From contig NZ_JAPSIB010000003.1 of the NCBI RefSeq assembly GCF_031179145.1, positions 186,001-250,000 on the forward strand: 64,000 bases of DNA. The letters run 5' to 3'. Origin of the DNA: Brevibacterium sp. Its GTDB lineage: Bacteria > Actinomycetota > Actinomycetes > Actinomycetales > Brevibacteriaceae. The position numbers were made by a program, and so were the translations under genes. The notes beneath the pieces are model-generated. The model ran no database searches. It saw only the letters and a list, made by a program, of their open reading frames with translations, and was not told the DNA's origin. Shown here one piece after another: positions 53,558-63,649 of the stretch (positions within the stretch are counted from its first letter, which is position 1; each line of letters begins with the position of its first letter).

Positions 53558-55042
53558 TTGTCCAGCGACAGCTCACCCCCAACCACGCACACCGACACCA
53601 TCGACCCGGCGGGAATGCGGGTGATCTGGCTGCTGCTGGTCGCTGCCTTCGTTGCCATCCTCAACGAGACGACGATGGCCATCGCGATCCCGGAACTCAA
53701 CGCCACACTGGGCATCCCACCGGAACTCGGTCAGTGGCTGACCAGCGCATTCATGCTCACGATGGCGGTCGTGATCCCCACGACCGGATTCCTCATCCAG
53801 CGCTTCACCACCCGCCAGGTGTTCCTCGCGGCGATGATCCTCTTCTCCGCGGGCACCCTCATCTGCCTCGTCGCCCCCGGATTCCCGGCATTGCTCGTCG
53901 GTCGAGTGGTCCAGGCATCGGGCACCGGAATCATGATGCCGCTGCTGATGACCACCATGATGAACGTGGTCCCGGCGCATCTGCGCGGGCGGATGATGGG
54001 TCGCGTCGGCCTCGTCATCTCCCTGGCTCCGGCCATCGGTCCGACGATGTCCGGCATCGTCCTCGACTCCCTGGGCTGGCGCTGGCTCTTCGCCATCGTC
54101 CTGCCCGTCGCCCTCGTCGCCCTCGCACTGGGAGCGAAATGGATGACCAACCTCGGCGAGACCACGCGCGCCCCGATCGACGTCCTCTCGATCGTCGTCT
54201 CCGCGCTCGCCTTCGGCGGCATCGTCTTCGGGCTCAGCCAGTTCGGCGGCCACGGAGACTCCGGAGGCTCCTCGGCGGGCCTGGCCTGGGGTTCGATCAC
54301 CACAGGCGTCATCTTCCTCGCTCTCTTCGTGTGGCGACAGCTGGTCCTCATCAAGCGCGACGGCGCACTGCTCGACCTGCGCGTCTTCACCTCGCGGAAC
54401 TATGTGATCTCCGTGGTCATCATGGCAGTGGTCGCCCTGTCGATGTTCGGCACCTTCTCCCTCCTGCCGCTGTATCTGCAGAACGTCATCGGTCTCAACG
54501 CCACCCAGTCGGGGCTCGTCCTGCTGCCGGGATCGATCCTCATGGGACTGCTCGGGCCGGTGATGGGACGCGTCTACGATGCCAGCGGACCGCGCGTGCT
54601 CCTCGTGCCCGGAGCGACGATGATCATGGTGGCGATGTTCGCGTATTCGATCGTGGGCATCGGCACCCCCGCGTGGGTGTTCGTCTGCATCCAGACCGTC
54701 ATGTCCCTGGGCCTGGCCGCGTCGTTCACCCCACTGTTCTCCGCCTCCCTCGGTTCGCTCGACCGCAAGCTGTACTCCCACGGTTCGGCGGCGCTCAACA
54801 CCCTGCAGCAGGTGGCCGGCGCCGCCGGCACAGCGCTGCTCATCTCCATCTACTCCTCGGCCCTGCACGCGGGACAGGCCTCCGGCCGCAGCATCGCCGA
54901 GGCGGGTGCACCGGGAGCGCAATCGGCCTTCCTGCTCGCGGGGTTCATCGCCCTCGTTCCGGTGGTGCTCGCGTTCTTCATCCGCAAGCCGGAGGAGCAG
55001 GAAGCACGGCAGCCCGAGACAGTGGACATCGCGGCGGAGTGA
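53558..55042 (+). CDS. DHA2-type MFS drug exporter
   Basis: This ~494-residue protein has 14 hydrophobic helices and DHA2 signatures: ILNETTMAIAIPELNATLGIP in helix 1, WLTSAFMLTMAVVIPTTGFL, and GRVVQASGTGIMMPLLMT in helix 5 motif C. Such carriers export drugs or dyes with protons. A TTG at 53558 with GGAG 7 nt upstream is my preferred start; an upstream in-frame ATG at 53450 would add a low-complexity extension. Confidence 0.87.
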   Translation: MSSDSSPPTTHTDTIDPAGMRVIWLLLVAAFVAILNETTMAIAIPELNATLGIPPELGQWLTSAFMLTMAVVIPTTGFLIQRFTTRQVFLAAMILFSAGTLICLVAPGFPALLVGRVVQASGTGIMMPLLMTTMMNVVPAHLRGRMMGRVGLVISLAPAIGPTMSGIVLDSLGWRWLFAIVLPVALVALALGAKWMTNLGETTRAPIDVLSIVVSALAFGGIVFGLSQFGGHGDSGGSSAGLAWGSITTGVIFLALFVWRQLVLIKRDGALLDLRVFTSRNYVISVVIMAVVALSMFGTFSLLPLYLQNVIGLNATQSGLVLLPGSILMGLLGPVMGRVYDASGPRVLLVPGATMIMVAMFAYSIVGIGTPAWVFVCIQTVMSLGLAASFTPLFSASLGSLDRKLYSHGSAALNTLQQVAGAAGTALLISIYSSALHAGQASGRSIAEAGAPGAQSAFLLAGFIALVPVVLAFFIRKPEEQEARQPETVDIAAE

Positions 55043-55184
55043 GCTGACGCTCCCGCCCGGACCCCGATCCCAACTACCGGAAATCGGAGCGGATATCGGC
55101 GACAGGGGACCTGGCCGGGCGTAATGTGATCCCGTAGTGCACCGGGGCAGAGGAGCGCGCCCGGTCCTGATCGAGGGAGATCAC

Positions 55185-56552
55185 ATGTCATCCGAGGTGA
55201 ACTCGTCCATGAGTGGGCAATCGCCGGCCGACGCCGCGATGGAGAAGCGGACGCTGAAGAAGGTCACTCTGCGACTCATCCCCTTCATCATCGTCATGTA
55301 CTTCATCAACTACCTCGACCGCACGAATCTCGGCATCGCGGGTCCCGGTGGGATGAATGAGGAGCTCGGGCTGACGGCCACCCAGTTCGGGTTCGCGGCA
55401 GGAATCTTCTTCTTCGGGTATCTGCTGCTCGAGGTTCCCTCGAACCTCGCCCTCCACAGGTTCGGGGCGCGCAAATGGCTCGCTCGCATCCTCGTCAGCT
55501 GGGGACTCGTCGCCGCCCTCATGGCCTTCGTCCCCAGTGCGGGATGGCTCTACGTGCTCCGCTTCCTGCTCGGCGTCGCCGAGGCGGGGTTCTTCCCCGG
55601 CATCATCCTCTACCTCACGTACTGGTTCCCCTCCAGCGTGCGCGCCCGTGCCACGGCGCTCTTCATGCTCGCGATCCCCATGTCGAGTGTGATCGGAACG
55701 CCGCTGTCCTCGTGGATCATCGCCGGCGGCGACGAGATGTTCGCGAACTTCTCGGGCTGGCGCTTCATGTTCCTCGTCGAGGGTCTGCCGGCCGTGGTGC
55801 TCGGCATCATCTGCCTCTTCTATCTCACCGATCGCCCGCGGGATGCCAAATGGCTGACTCCGGAGGAGCGGGAGTGGCTGCAGACACGGATGGATTCGGA
55901 GGATCAGCAGAAGTCCGAGACCTTCCACTACCCCGTGCGCCGCGCCCTCCTGCAGCCGCGGGTGCTGGCGATGTCGTTCGTCTACTTCGGCATGGTCTAC
56001 GGTCTGTATGCCCTGAGCTTCTTCCTGCCCACGATCATCGCTGGATTCAAGGAGAGCTTCGGCACCGACTTCTCCATCGTGCAGATCGGGCTCATCACCG
56101 CGATCCCCTGGGGCTTCGGCGCCCTGACCATGTACTTCTGGTCCAGGCACGGAGACAGGACGAATGAGCGGGTCTGGCATGTGGCGCTGCCGCTGTTCGT
56201 CGGCGGAATCTCCATCCCCGTCGCGCTGTACATGAGCTCACCGTTCACCACGATGGTGGCCGTCACCATCACCTGCATGGCGATCTGTGCCGCTCTGCCC
56301 TCGTTCTGGCCCCTGCCCCAGACGTTCCTCGCCGGCGCGGCAGCGGCCGCAGGCCTGGCCCTCATCAACTCACTCGGCAACTCGGCGGGATTCTTCGCCC
56401 CCTACATCACCGGTTGGCTGGCCGAGCTCACCGGCACCCAGAACGCCGGCATGTGGGTCGTCGGCGCCACCATGGTCGCGGCCGGCATCGTCACCCTCAT
56501 CCTCAAGGCCGCCCCGGCTCCCGATAAGGTGGATTCCTCGGCGGCCAAGTAG
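55185..56552 (+). CDS. ACS-type MFS transporter (anion:cation symporter)
   Basis: This 455-residue carrier has 12 helices and ACS-family motifs: FINYLDRTNLGIAGPGGM in helix 1, FGYLLLEVPSNLALHRFGARKW after helix 2, and FLLGVAEAGFFPGIILYLTYWFP in helix 4. ACS carriers import organic acids such as tartrate, glucarate or phthalate. The next gene is a GlcD-like oxidase, so this pair may handle a 2-hydroxy acid. GAGGGAGA precedes the ATG. Confidence 0.9.
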   Translation: MSSEVNSSMSGQSPADAAMEKRTLKKVTLRLIPFIIVMYFINYLDRTNLGIAGPGGMNEELGLTATQFGFAAGIFFFGYLLLEVPSNLALHRFGARKWLARILVSWGLVAALMAFVPSAGWLYVLRFLLGVAEAGFFPGIILYLTYWFPSSVRARATALFMLAIPMSSVIGTPLSSWIIAGGDEMFANFSGWRFMFLVEGLPAVVLGIICLFYLTDRPRDAKWLTPEEREWLQTRMDSEDQQKSETFHYPVRRALLQPRVLAMSFVYFGMVYGLYALSFFLPTIIAGFKESFGTDFSIVQIGLITAIPWGFGALTMYFWSRHGDRTNERVWHVALPLFVGGISIPVALYMSSPFTTMVAVTITCMAICAALPSFWPLPQTFLAGAAAAAGLALINSLGNSAGFFAPYITGWLAELTGTQNAGMWVVGATMVAAGIVTLILKAAPAPDKVDSSAAK

Positions 56553-56607
56553 GACGACAGCCGACCGCACCGCAGGCGCGCTCAAGACGCAGTACAGGGG
56601 GAGACAC

Positions 56608-58110
56608 ATGACAGGAGACCAGGGGGCGAGCGAGCAGTCCTCCGCACTCCGGCAACCGGCCGAACAGCCGATCGCCGCGCAGCAGCCGGCGACCATCGAT
56701 CAGTCCGCGATCGACGGATTGGCCGCGCGGCTGAGTCCGGGCGCGCTGACCACGGACCCTGACATCGTCGCCGCCCATGCCCGCGACGAAGCGCTCTTCT
56801 GCCCCCATGAGGGTGCGATCGCACTGGTCAGGGCCGCCTCGGTGGACGACGTCGCGGAGGTCATGCGGTTCGCCACCGCGAACCGCGTGCCCGTCGTCCC
56901 GCAGGGCGCTCGCTCGGGGATCTCCGGCGGGGCCAACGGCTCCCAGGGCGCGATCCTGCTCAACGTCTCGCGGATGAATCAGGTCGTCGCCGTCAATGAG
57001 GCCGAACGCCTCGTCACCGTCCAACCGGGGATCATCAACCAGGACCTCAAGAACCACCTGGCCCCGTACGGGTTGTCCTACCCACCGGATCCCGGCTCGG
57101 TGGCCCTGTCCTCGATCGGGGGCAACATCGCCACCAACGCGGGCGGGCTGTGCTGTGTGAAGTACGGGGTGACCCGGGACTACGTCCGCAGCCTGAGGGT
57201 GGTTCTCGCTGATGGGACGGTCACGACCCTGGGTCCGCAGACGGCCAAGGGGGTGGCCGGGCTCGACCTGCGCCACCTGTTCATCGGGTCGGAGGGCACC
57301 CTGGGCATCATCGTCGAGGCGACGCTGCGCCTCGTCCCGGCATTGCCGGATCCCCTCACCGCCGTCGCGACCTTCCCTGATGAGCGCACCGGGCTGCAGA
57401 CGGTCGCTGACTTCATGGCCGCCGGGGGAGTCCCCAGCCTGCTCGAGTTCCTCGATGCCTCCAGCCTGTCCATGCTCAACGAGTTCGGCGACTTCGGCCT
57501 CGACGCCGAGGCCGGATCGATGCTCATCATGCAGGTCGACGAGAATCCTTTCGATTCGCAGTCGACCATGGAGATGTTCGCCGAGGTGGCTCAGCGCTGC
57601 GGCGCACTCGACGTCGCGTACTCCGATGATCCTGCCGACAGCGCCGCACTCGTCGCGGCCAGGCGGATGATCCAGCCCGCGTACGAGAGGTTCGCCCATG
57701 CCCACGGGGGTGGCCAGCTGCTCGACGATGTGTGCCTGCCGCGCATGGCGATGCCCGAATTCTGCGACCGCTTGAACGAGCTGCGCTCACGATCAGGGCT
57801 GACGATCGCCTTGGTCGCGCACGCCGGTGACGGAAACACCCACCCTTCCGTGTTCTTCGATGCCTCGGACGCCGACGAGACGGCGAAGGCTCAGGAGGTC
57901 TTCGGCGACATCATGCGCGCCGGTTTGGAACTGGGCGGAACGATCACGGGTGAGCACGGAATCGGCTATCTCAAACGCGAGTGGCTGAGTGAGGAGCTCG
58001 ACGCCGGCGCTCAGCGGATCCAGCTCGCCGTCAAGACCGCCCTCGATCCGCTCGGCATCCTCAATCCCGGGAAGATGTTCGCACGCGTTCAGCCCTCGGC
58101 GCGGCCCTGA
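56608..58110 (+). CDS. FAD-linked 2-hydroxy acid oxidase (GlcD/D-lactate dehydrogenase-like)
   Basis: This 500-residue flavoenzyme has an FAD_binding_4 domain (VVPQGARSGISGGANGSQG, then GNIATNAGGLCCVKYGVTRDYV). The C-terminal oxidase domain shows VAHAGDGNTHPSVFFD and GEHGIGYLKREWL with the catalytic-type histidines. It oxidises a D-2-hydroxy acid such as glycolate or lactate. It lies 55 nt after an ACS carrier that could import the substrate. Its 3' end overlaps the convergent SIP gene by 22 nt. Confidence 0.9.
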   Translation: MTGDQGASEQSSALRQPAEQPIAAQQPATIDQSAIDGLAARLSPGALTTDPDIVAAHARDEALFCPHEGAIALVRAASVDDVAEVMRFATANRVPVVPQGARSGISGGANGSQGAILLNVSRMNQVVAVNEAERLVTVQPGIINQDLKNHLAPYGLSYPPDPGSVALSSIGGNIATNAGGLCCVKYGVTRDYVRSLRVVLADGTVTTLGPQTAKGVAGLDLRHLFIGSEGTLGIIVEATLRLVPALPDPLTAVATFPDERTGLQTVADFMAAGGVPSLLEFLDASSLSMLNEFGDFGLDAEAGSMLIMQVDENPFDSQSTMEMFAEVAQRCGALDVAYSDDPADSAALVAARRMIQPAYERFAHAHGGGQLLDDVCLPRMAMPEFCDRLNELRSRSGLTIALVAHAGDGNTHPSVFFDASDADETAKAQEVFGDIMRAGLELGGTITGEHGIGYLKREWLSEELDAGAQRIQLAVKTALDPLGILNPGKMFARVQPSARP

Positions 58111-59093
58111 CGCCAGTAGCCCATGAATGCGACCTGTCGGCGGGCGACGCCGACTTCCTGGACGAGGTAGCGGCGCAGCCGTTTGACCGGTCCGGCCTCT
58201 CCCGCGATCCAGGCGTAGAAGGGCCGCGCGTCCTCCGAGGTGCCATTGGAGCTGCCCTGTGCGGCCTGGGTCAGGGCCGCCGGTACGTCCCAGAGGATCT
58301 CGGCGTCGATGTCGACGTCCTCGAGGTCGACTCCGGAACTCCTGCGGACCGATTCCGGCGCACCCACCTCGGCGAGGACTCGCGATTCCGCCCGGACGGC
58401 CGCGCGCACCGCGGGTTCGAGGAGCTCACCATGAGCGGCCGAACCGCGAGGCAGCCACTGGACCTCGATCCCGGGGGGAGCGTCGATCTCGAGGAAGTCG
58501 GCGGGGGACGGGACTTCGAGGATCGCCCGCCCGGCCACCTCGGCGGCGCGAAGGGAGTCGAGGATCGACGCGATCGCAGGAACTGCGGTCTCGTCTCCGG
58601 CCAGGAGGATCTGCCGGGCGTCGCCGGGCGCGAACTCCACCCCGCCGTATTCTGGGCCAGCCAGGCGTGAGGGTCCGATGATGTGCAGCCGGTGTCCGAC
58701 CTCGGCGGTCTGTGCCCAACTCGCCGCGGGGCCCGAATGGCCGTCGGCATCGGTGTGGAGGACCATGTCGACGACGAGTTCGCGGGCATCATCGCGCCAT
58801 TCCCGCACCGTGTAGGTGCGCATGCACCCGCGCACGGCCGGATCGAGCTGGAGCCAGGACTGGTACCAGGACATGCCGGGCTCATGGTCGGCGGAGAGGA
58901 ATCCGAGCAGGTCGAACGTGGGCTCGGTCGCGCCGGCCGGCGGAATGACGAGTTTGAAGCGCAGATCGCGGGGATGTCCGGCCACGCCGAAGTCCTCGAG
59001 GCCCGGACCGCCGAGAGTGACCCGCCGGAATGAGGGGCTGAGGTCCTCGATCGCGACGACGGTGGCTTCGAAAGCGAGAGGTGTTCGTGACAC
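58089..59093 (-). CDS. Siderophore-interacting protein (ferric-siderophore reductase)
   Basis: This 334-residue cytoplasmic flavoprotein of the ViuB/SIP family reduces ferric siderophores to release iron. The FAD-binding motif RTYTVREWR lies near residue 95. The NAD(P)H part includes LLAGDETAVPAIASIL, and the C-terminus has YAWIAGEAGPVKRLRRYL and QVAFMGYWRQG, both diagnostic. I favour GTG 59093, which has GGAG 5-9 nt upstream, over GTG 59177. An IdeR-type box lies about 107 nt upstream, so it should be repressed when iron is plentiful. Confidence 0.92.
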   Translation of the reverse strand: MSRTPLAFEATVVAIEDLSPSFRRVTLGGPGLEDFGVAGHPRDLRFKLVIPPAGATEPTFDLLGFLSADHEPGMSWYQSWLQLDPAVRGCMRTYTVREWRDDARELVVDMVLHTDADGHSGPAASWAQTAEVGHRLHIIGPSRLAGPEYGGVEFAPGDARQILLAGDETAVPAIASILDSLRAAEVAGRAILEVPSPADFLEIDAPPGIEVQWLPRGSAAHGELLEPAVRAAVRAESRVLAEVGAPESVRRSSGVDLEDVDIDAEILWDVPAALTQAAQGSSNGTSEDARPFYAWIAGEAGPVKRLRRYLVQEVGVARRQVAFMGYWRQGRAEG

Positions 59094-59199
59094 GGGTGCT
59101 CCTTCGTTCCTCGCGGGAACTCGGTCGTCGGCGACAGTGGTCAGGGTGGGGTCCGGGCCGCCTGGAGGGCTTTTCACGATCGAGTCTACTGCAGTTTTC

Positions 59200-59218
59200 T
59201 AAGGTTAGCCTTGCCAAA
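59200..59218. promoter_or_regulatory. DtxR/IdeR-type iron box
   Basis: The 19 bases taaggttagccttgccaaa match the DtxR/IdeR consensus TTAGGTTAGCCTAACCTAA at 15 positions. The box lies in the divergent gap between the SIP and D-serine ammonia-lyase genes, and is nearer in logic to the former. Confidence 0.7.
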
Positions 59219-59367
59219 GCGAAAGAACCTCGAACGCGTGTGCGCTGAGCCATGGTCGCGGCATCGGCGCCTCTTCTGAGTCGACCGCATCGGCGTTAGA
59301 GTCAAGACAGTACGATGCGACCGCTTCGGTGCGGTCGGAGCCCGATCTCTGTGGAGGAACCGCGATC

Positions 59368-60792
59368 ATGAACTCCGAACACACAGACGCCCAACCGGTC
59401 TCCCCGTCCGAGGACGAGGTGATCCGCTCACTGGCCGCGGAGGTCCCGACCACCTGGTTCCGTCCCGCGCTTCCCGGAACCGACGAGGTCATGCGCGACA
59501 TTGCCGTCGATGACAGCTTGATGGAGGCGGCCGCTGAGAGGTTCGAGCGCTTCGCGCCCTGGTTCGCGTCCGCATTCCCGGAGACCGCCGAGGCGGGAGG
59601 GATCATCGAGTCCCCTCTCGTCGAAGCCCCCGCAGCCAAGACCGAACTCGACGAGCTCCTCGGCGTCGAACTGCCCGGCCGGCTGTGGCTCAAACGCGAC
59701 GACGCCCTGCCCGTGAGCGGATCGATCAAGGCGCGCGGAGGCTTCCACGAGGTCCTCGAATACGCCGAGGCGGTCGCCGCGGAGTACGGAATGGACCCCG
59801 CTGATCCCGCCACGTACAGCAGCGAGGAGTTCCAGGAGAGGGCCCGCACCCACCACATCGTCGTCGGGTCGACGGGGAACCTGGGGCTGTCGATCGGGAT
59901 CCTCAGCGCCACTCTCGGGTTCGCCGCGACGGTCCACATGTCCGCCGACGCCCGGGAGTGGAAGAAGGAGAAGCTGCGCAGTCACGGCGTGGAGGTGATC
60001 GAATACGAAGGGGACTTCGTCGCAGCGGTCGAAGCCGGACGTGCCTCCGCCGAAGGAGCCCCGCGCACCCATTTCGTCGACGATGAGGACTCGGTGAGTC
60101 TGTTCGCCGGCTATTCGGTGGCGGGGCTGCGACTGAAGGAGCAGCTCGCCGATCTCGGCGTTCCGGTCGACGCCGGCCACCACCTCGTCGTCTACCTTCC
60201 CTGCGGGATCGGAGGAAGCCCCGGCGGGGTGACCTACGGACTCAAACGCATGTTCGGCGACAATGTGCACTGCGTGTTCGTCGAACCCAGCACTGTTCCC
60301 GCGATGTTCGCGGGAGTCAGGACTGGTCTGCACAATGACATCGCCGTCCAGGACATCGGCCTCAGCGGCGCCACGGCGGCCGACGGCCTGGCCGTCGCCC
60401 GGCCGTCCCGCTTCATCGGACCGGTCATCAACCCGCTCATCTCGGCATTCGCGACCGTCAGTGACGACGTGATCAAAGCGGGTGTCGGCATCCTCCACGA
60501 GCGAGAAGGAATCGACGTCGAACCCTCAGCCACAGCGGGACTGACGATCCCCTGGCGCGCGGTCGCAGCCGCATCCCAGACGGCCGGAGCGGAGACCGGC
60601 GCAGAGTCAGTCGAGGACGCAACCGGGGCCAGGGTTCCGTGGCCGCTGGACGCATCGACGATTCATCTCATCTGGCTGACCGGGGGCGCGATGGTCCCCG
60701 CCGAGGAACTCGAGCGCTATGCAACCGAGGGCGCCGGGCTCAAGCACGTCATCGGCAGTCCCCACGAGGCCTCGGCGAGCTTCTTCGAGTAA
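59368..60792 (+). CDS. dsdA: D-serine ammonia-lyase
   Basis: This 474-residue PLP enzyme deaminates D-serine to pyruvate and ammonia. The PLP lysine is K121 in PVSGSIKARGG. SGN-type cofactor loop residues are in VVGSTGNLGLSIG, and a phosphate-binding glycine run lies in YLPCGIGGSPGGV. ATG 59368 has GGAGGA 9-14 nt upstream. No DsdC-type regulator or DsdX permease is adjacent, but an APC permease lies two genes on. Confidence 0.95.
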   Translation: MNSEHTDAQPVSPSEDEVIRSLAAEVPTTWFRPALPGTDEVMRDIAVDDSLMEAAAERFERFAPWFASAFPETAEAGGIIESPLVEAPAAKTELDELLGVELPGRLWLKRDDALPVSGSIKARGGFHEVLEYAEAVAAEYGMDPADPATYSSEEFQERARTHHIVVGSTGNLGLSIGILSATLGFAATVHMSADAREWKKEKLRSHGVEVIEYEGDFVAAVEAGRASAEGAPRTHFVDDEDSVSLFAGYSVAGLRLKEQLADLGVPVDAGHHLVVYLPCGIGGSPGGVTYGLKRMFGDNVHCVFVEPSTVPAMFAGVRTGLHNDIAVQDIGLSGATAADGLAVARPSRFIGPVINPLISAFATVSDDVIKAGVGILHEREGIDVEPSATAGLTIPWRAVAAASQTAGAETGAESVEDATGARVPWPLDASTIHLIWLTGGAMVPAEELERYATEGAGLKHVIGSPHEASASFFE

Positions 60793-60855
60793 CCAGGGTG
60801 CCCCGCTCCGGTAAGCTGACGGCGTCATCGCTGTGTACACGACAAAGGAGCCGTC

Positions 60856-62277
60856 ATGCAGCACTACGACATGGTTGTCATCGGAAGTGGTCCATCGGGT
60901 CGTCGCGCTGCGGTTCAGGCGGCGAAGTTCGGCAGAAGAGTGCTCGTCGTCGACCGGGGCAGCCGGGTCGGAGGAGTGTCGGTGCATACGGGGACGATCC
61001 CCTCGAAGACGCTGCGTGAAACCGTGCTCAATCTTTCGGGCTGGCGAGAGCGCGGATTCTACGGCAGGGGATACCGCGTCAAACAGGAGATCGGCATCAG
61101 CGACCTCATCCGTCGGCTGCACAAGACCCTCGACCATGAGGTCGAGGTGCTCCAGCACCAGTTCATGCGCAACGCGATCCGGCACATCAGAGCATCGGCG
61201 AAGTTCCTGTCGAAACACCTGCTGCAGCTGACCGGGGAGCACGGCGAGGTGACGGAGATCGGCTTCGACCATGCGCTCATCGCCGTCGGCACACGTCCGC
61301 ACCGCCCGCAGCATGTGCCTTTCGACCGCGACCACGTCTTCGACAGCGACGAGATCCTCGAGCTCGGCCGACTGCCGCGCACTCTCACAGTCATCGGAGG
61401 CGGGGTGATCGGAGTCGAATACGCCACCATCTTCTCTGCGCTCGACGTTCCCGTGACCCTCGTCGAACCCCGCCAGAGCATTCTCGACTTCGTCGACCAT
61501 GAGATCGTCGACGATTTCGTCCATCAGATGCGTGACCGGGGCATGCAGCTGCGGCTGGGAGCGTCGGTCTCCGACATCGAGAAGGTCGAGGACGGGACGC
61601 GGGTGACCCTGTCCGACGGTCGGATCGTCCACAGCGAGATGGTGCTCTACGCTGCGGGACGTGCCGGCAACGTCACCGGCCTGGGCCTTGACGCCGTCGG
61701 CATCGAACCCGATTCGCGCGGTCGGATCAAGGTCGATCCGGAGACGTTCCAGACTGCGGCTGAGAACATCTATGCGGCCGGGGACGTGATCGGCTTCCCG
61801 AGCCTGGCCTCGACATCGATGGAACAAGGACGTGTCGCAGCGTGCCACGCATTCGGCGCACCGGTGCCCAAGCCTCCCGAGAGCTTCCCCTACGGAATCT
61901 ATGCCGTCCCCGAGATCTCGACTGTGGGCAGATCGGAGGAGCAGGTGCGCTCGAGCGGGACGCCCTACGAAGTCGGGGTGGCCCGGTTCCGGGAGACGTC
62001 GCGCGGACACATCATGGGCGTGGACGCCGGCTTCCTCAAGCTGGTCTTCGACCGTCGGACGCGTCGCCTTCTCGGAGCCCACATCATCGGCGAGGGCGCG
62101 ACCGAACTCATCCACATCGGGCAGGCGGTCATCAACCTCGGCGGAACCGTCGACTTCTTCGTCGAGAACACCTTCAACTATCCGACATTGGCCGAAGCCT
62201 ACAAGATCGCGGGACTCGACGCCTGGAACCGGATGGGGGCAGGGGAGACGGAGACGATCCCCGCCGCTGCCGGCTGA
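60856..62277 (+). CDS. sthA: Soluble NAD(P) transhydrogenase-like flavoprotein
   Basis: This 473-residue pyridine nucleotide-disulfide oxidoreductase begins VVIGSGPSGRRAAVQAAKFG. Instead of the CxxxxC redox pair it has HTGTIPSKTLRE, as soluble transhydrogenases do. The second Rossmann motif VIGGGVIGVEYATIF and the FAD-aspartate segment IYAAGDVIGFP are present, and the C-terminal dimer domain is complete. It would balance NADH and NADPH. Confidence 0.92.
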   Translation: MQHYDMVVIGSGPSGRRAAVQAAKFGRRVLVVDRGSRVGGVSVHTGTIPSKTLRETVLNLSGWRERGFYGRGYRVKQEIGISDLIRRLHKTLDHEVEVLQHQFMRNAIRHIRASAKFLSKHLLQLTGEHGEVTEIGFDHALIAVGTRPHRPQHVPFDRDHVFDSDEILELGRLPRTLTVIGGGVIGVEYATIFSALDVPVTLVEPRQSILDFVDHEIVDDFVHQMRDRGMQLRLGASVSDIEKVEDGTRVTLSDGRIVHSEMVLYAAGRAGNVTGLGLDAVGIEPDSRGRIKVDPETFQTAAENIYAAGDVIGFPSLASTSMEQGRVAACHAFGAPVPKPPESFPYGIYAVPEISTVGRSEEQVRSSGTPYEVGVARFRETSRGHIMGVDAGFLKLVFDRRTRRLLGAHIIGEGATELIHIGQAVINLGGTVDFFVENTFNYPTLAEAYKIAGLDAWNRMGAGETETIPAAAG

Positions 62278-62290
62278 GCGACCGGGTCAT

Positions 62291-63649
62291 TCACTCCACC
62301 GCCAGAGCGCCTCGGCGACGCTGCACCAGGTAGACGAGCACCCCGATGACCAGCCACACGACTCCGATGAGCAGAGCCAGCGGTCTGGCGTTGGCGAGCA
62401 CGAGGATGAGCAGCACGCCCCCGATGACGGGGATGAGTCCGTGATGGAACCAGCTGGGATTCTCGCTGCCGAGGCGCTTGACGAGGAAGTAACCGACGAC
62501 CGAGGCCTGGACGAAGACGAAGGCGGTCAGCGCCCCGACGTCGACGATCGAGGTGAGCTGGTCGAGTCCGTCCGCGCGTGAAGCCGCCCACCCGGCGACG
62601 ATGACGTTGCCTCCGGCGGCGAGGAGGATCCCCTTCCACGGAACCCCGGAACGAGGAGACACCTCGGCGAGGAATCGCGGCACCCGCCCCTGTCGGCCCA
62701 TGTCCATGAGGATCCGGGATCCGGCCGCCTGACCGATCATCGCGGAGAAAGCGGCACCGGCGCCTTTGGCGAACGCGAGCAGCCAATGCAGCCACGTGCC
62801 CAGAGTGGCGTCGACCGCGCTGTAGTAGGCCGCGCCCTCCAGCTCGGGTGCCATCCGCAGCTCTGCAGGTGTCACGGGGGAGAGAAGCGACCCGACCCAG
62901 GTCTGGGCGACGAAGAAGAGGCCGGCGATGACGAGGCAGATGAGCGTGGCTCGGCCGACGATCCGCGGACCGCCCTTGGCCTCCTCGGCGAAAGTCGCCA
63001 AGGAGTCGAATCCGAGGTAGGAGAGGATGGCGACGGACACGGCGCCGAGGATCGCGGTCATGGAGAACGCGTCGACTCCGGTCAGCGGGGACAGCCAGTC
63101 GCGTGCCGGTCCGTGCGCGGCCAGATGCGCGACTCCGAACGCCAGGACCAGTCCCAGCACGATGACCTCAAGGATCACCACCAGCGTGATCACCCGGGAA
63201 GCGACCTTGACCCCCGCGAGATTGAGTCCTGTGGTCAGGACGACGGCGGCCGCGGTGAAGACCCAGACGGGGACTGCGGGGAAGATCGAATTGAGGGCGA
63301 TCCCGGTGAAGAGGTAGGCGACCGAGGGGATGAAGAGGTAGTCGAGAAGGATCATCCACCCGGCCACGAAACCTGTCCGAGGGCCGATGCCCGCCGAGGC
63401 GTAGGCGAAGACCGTGCCTGCGCGCGGGATCTCCCGCGACATGCGCATGTAGCTGATCGCGGTGAATGACATGACGATGGTCGCGATGACGTAGACGAGG
63501 GCAACCGCTCCGCCCGAGCGGGCGTCCAGGGTGCCGAAGACGCCGACCGCCGCGGCCGGCCCGATGAAGACCAGCCCGATGAAGATGAGTTCGGTCAGGC
63601 CGATCGTGCGGCGCAGACCGCTTCCCGTCGCCGAGGTGTCTGAGTCCAT
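62291..63649 (-). CDS. APC superfamily amino acid permease
   Basis: This 452-residue permease has 12 hydrophobic helices. The first helix region has FIGPAAAVGVFG, and a later stretch ILSYLGFDSLATFAEEAKGG is a family hallmark (usually F-GFd...aeE...). It probably imports an amino acid or amine with protons. It converges with the transhydrogenase gene, leaving a 13-nt gap. Confidence 0.88.
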   Translation of the reverse strand: MDSDTSATGSGLRRTIGLTELIFIGLVFIGPAAAVGVFGTLDARSGGAVALVYVIATIVMSFTAISYMRMSREIPRAGTVFAYASAGIGPRTGFVAGWMILLDYLFIPSVAYLFTGIALNSIFPAVPVWVFTAAAVVLTTGLNLAGVKVASRVITLVVILEVIVLGLVLAFGVAHLAAHGPARDWLSPLTGVDAFSMTAILGAVSVAILSYLGFDSLATFAEEAKGGPRIVGRATLICLVIAGLFFVAQTWVGSLLSPVTPAELRMAPELEGAAYYSAVDATLGTWLHWLLAFAKGAGAAFSAMIGQAAGSRILMDMGRQGRVPRFLAEVSPRSGVPWKGILLAAGGNVIVAGWAASRADGLDQLTSIVDVGALTAFVFVQASVVGYFLVKRLGSENPSWFHHGLIPVIGGVLLILVLANARPLALLIGVVWLVIGVLVYLVQRRRGALAVE

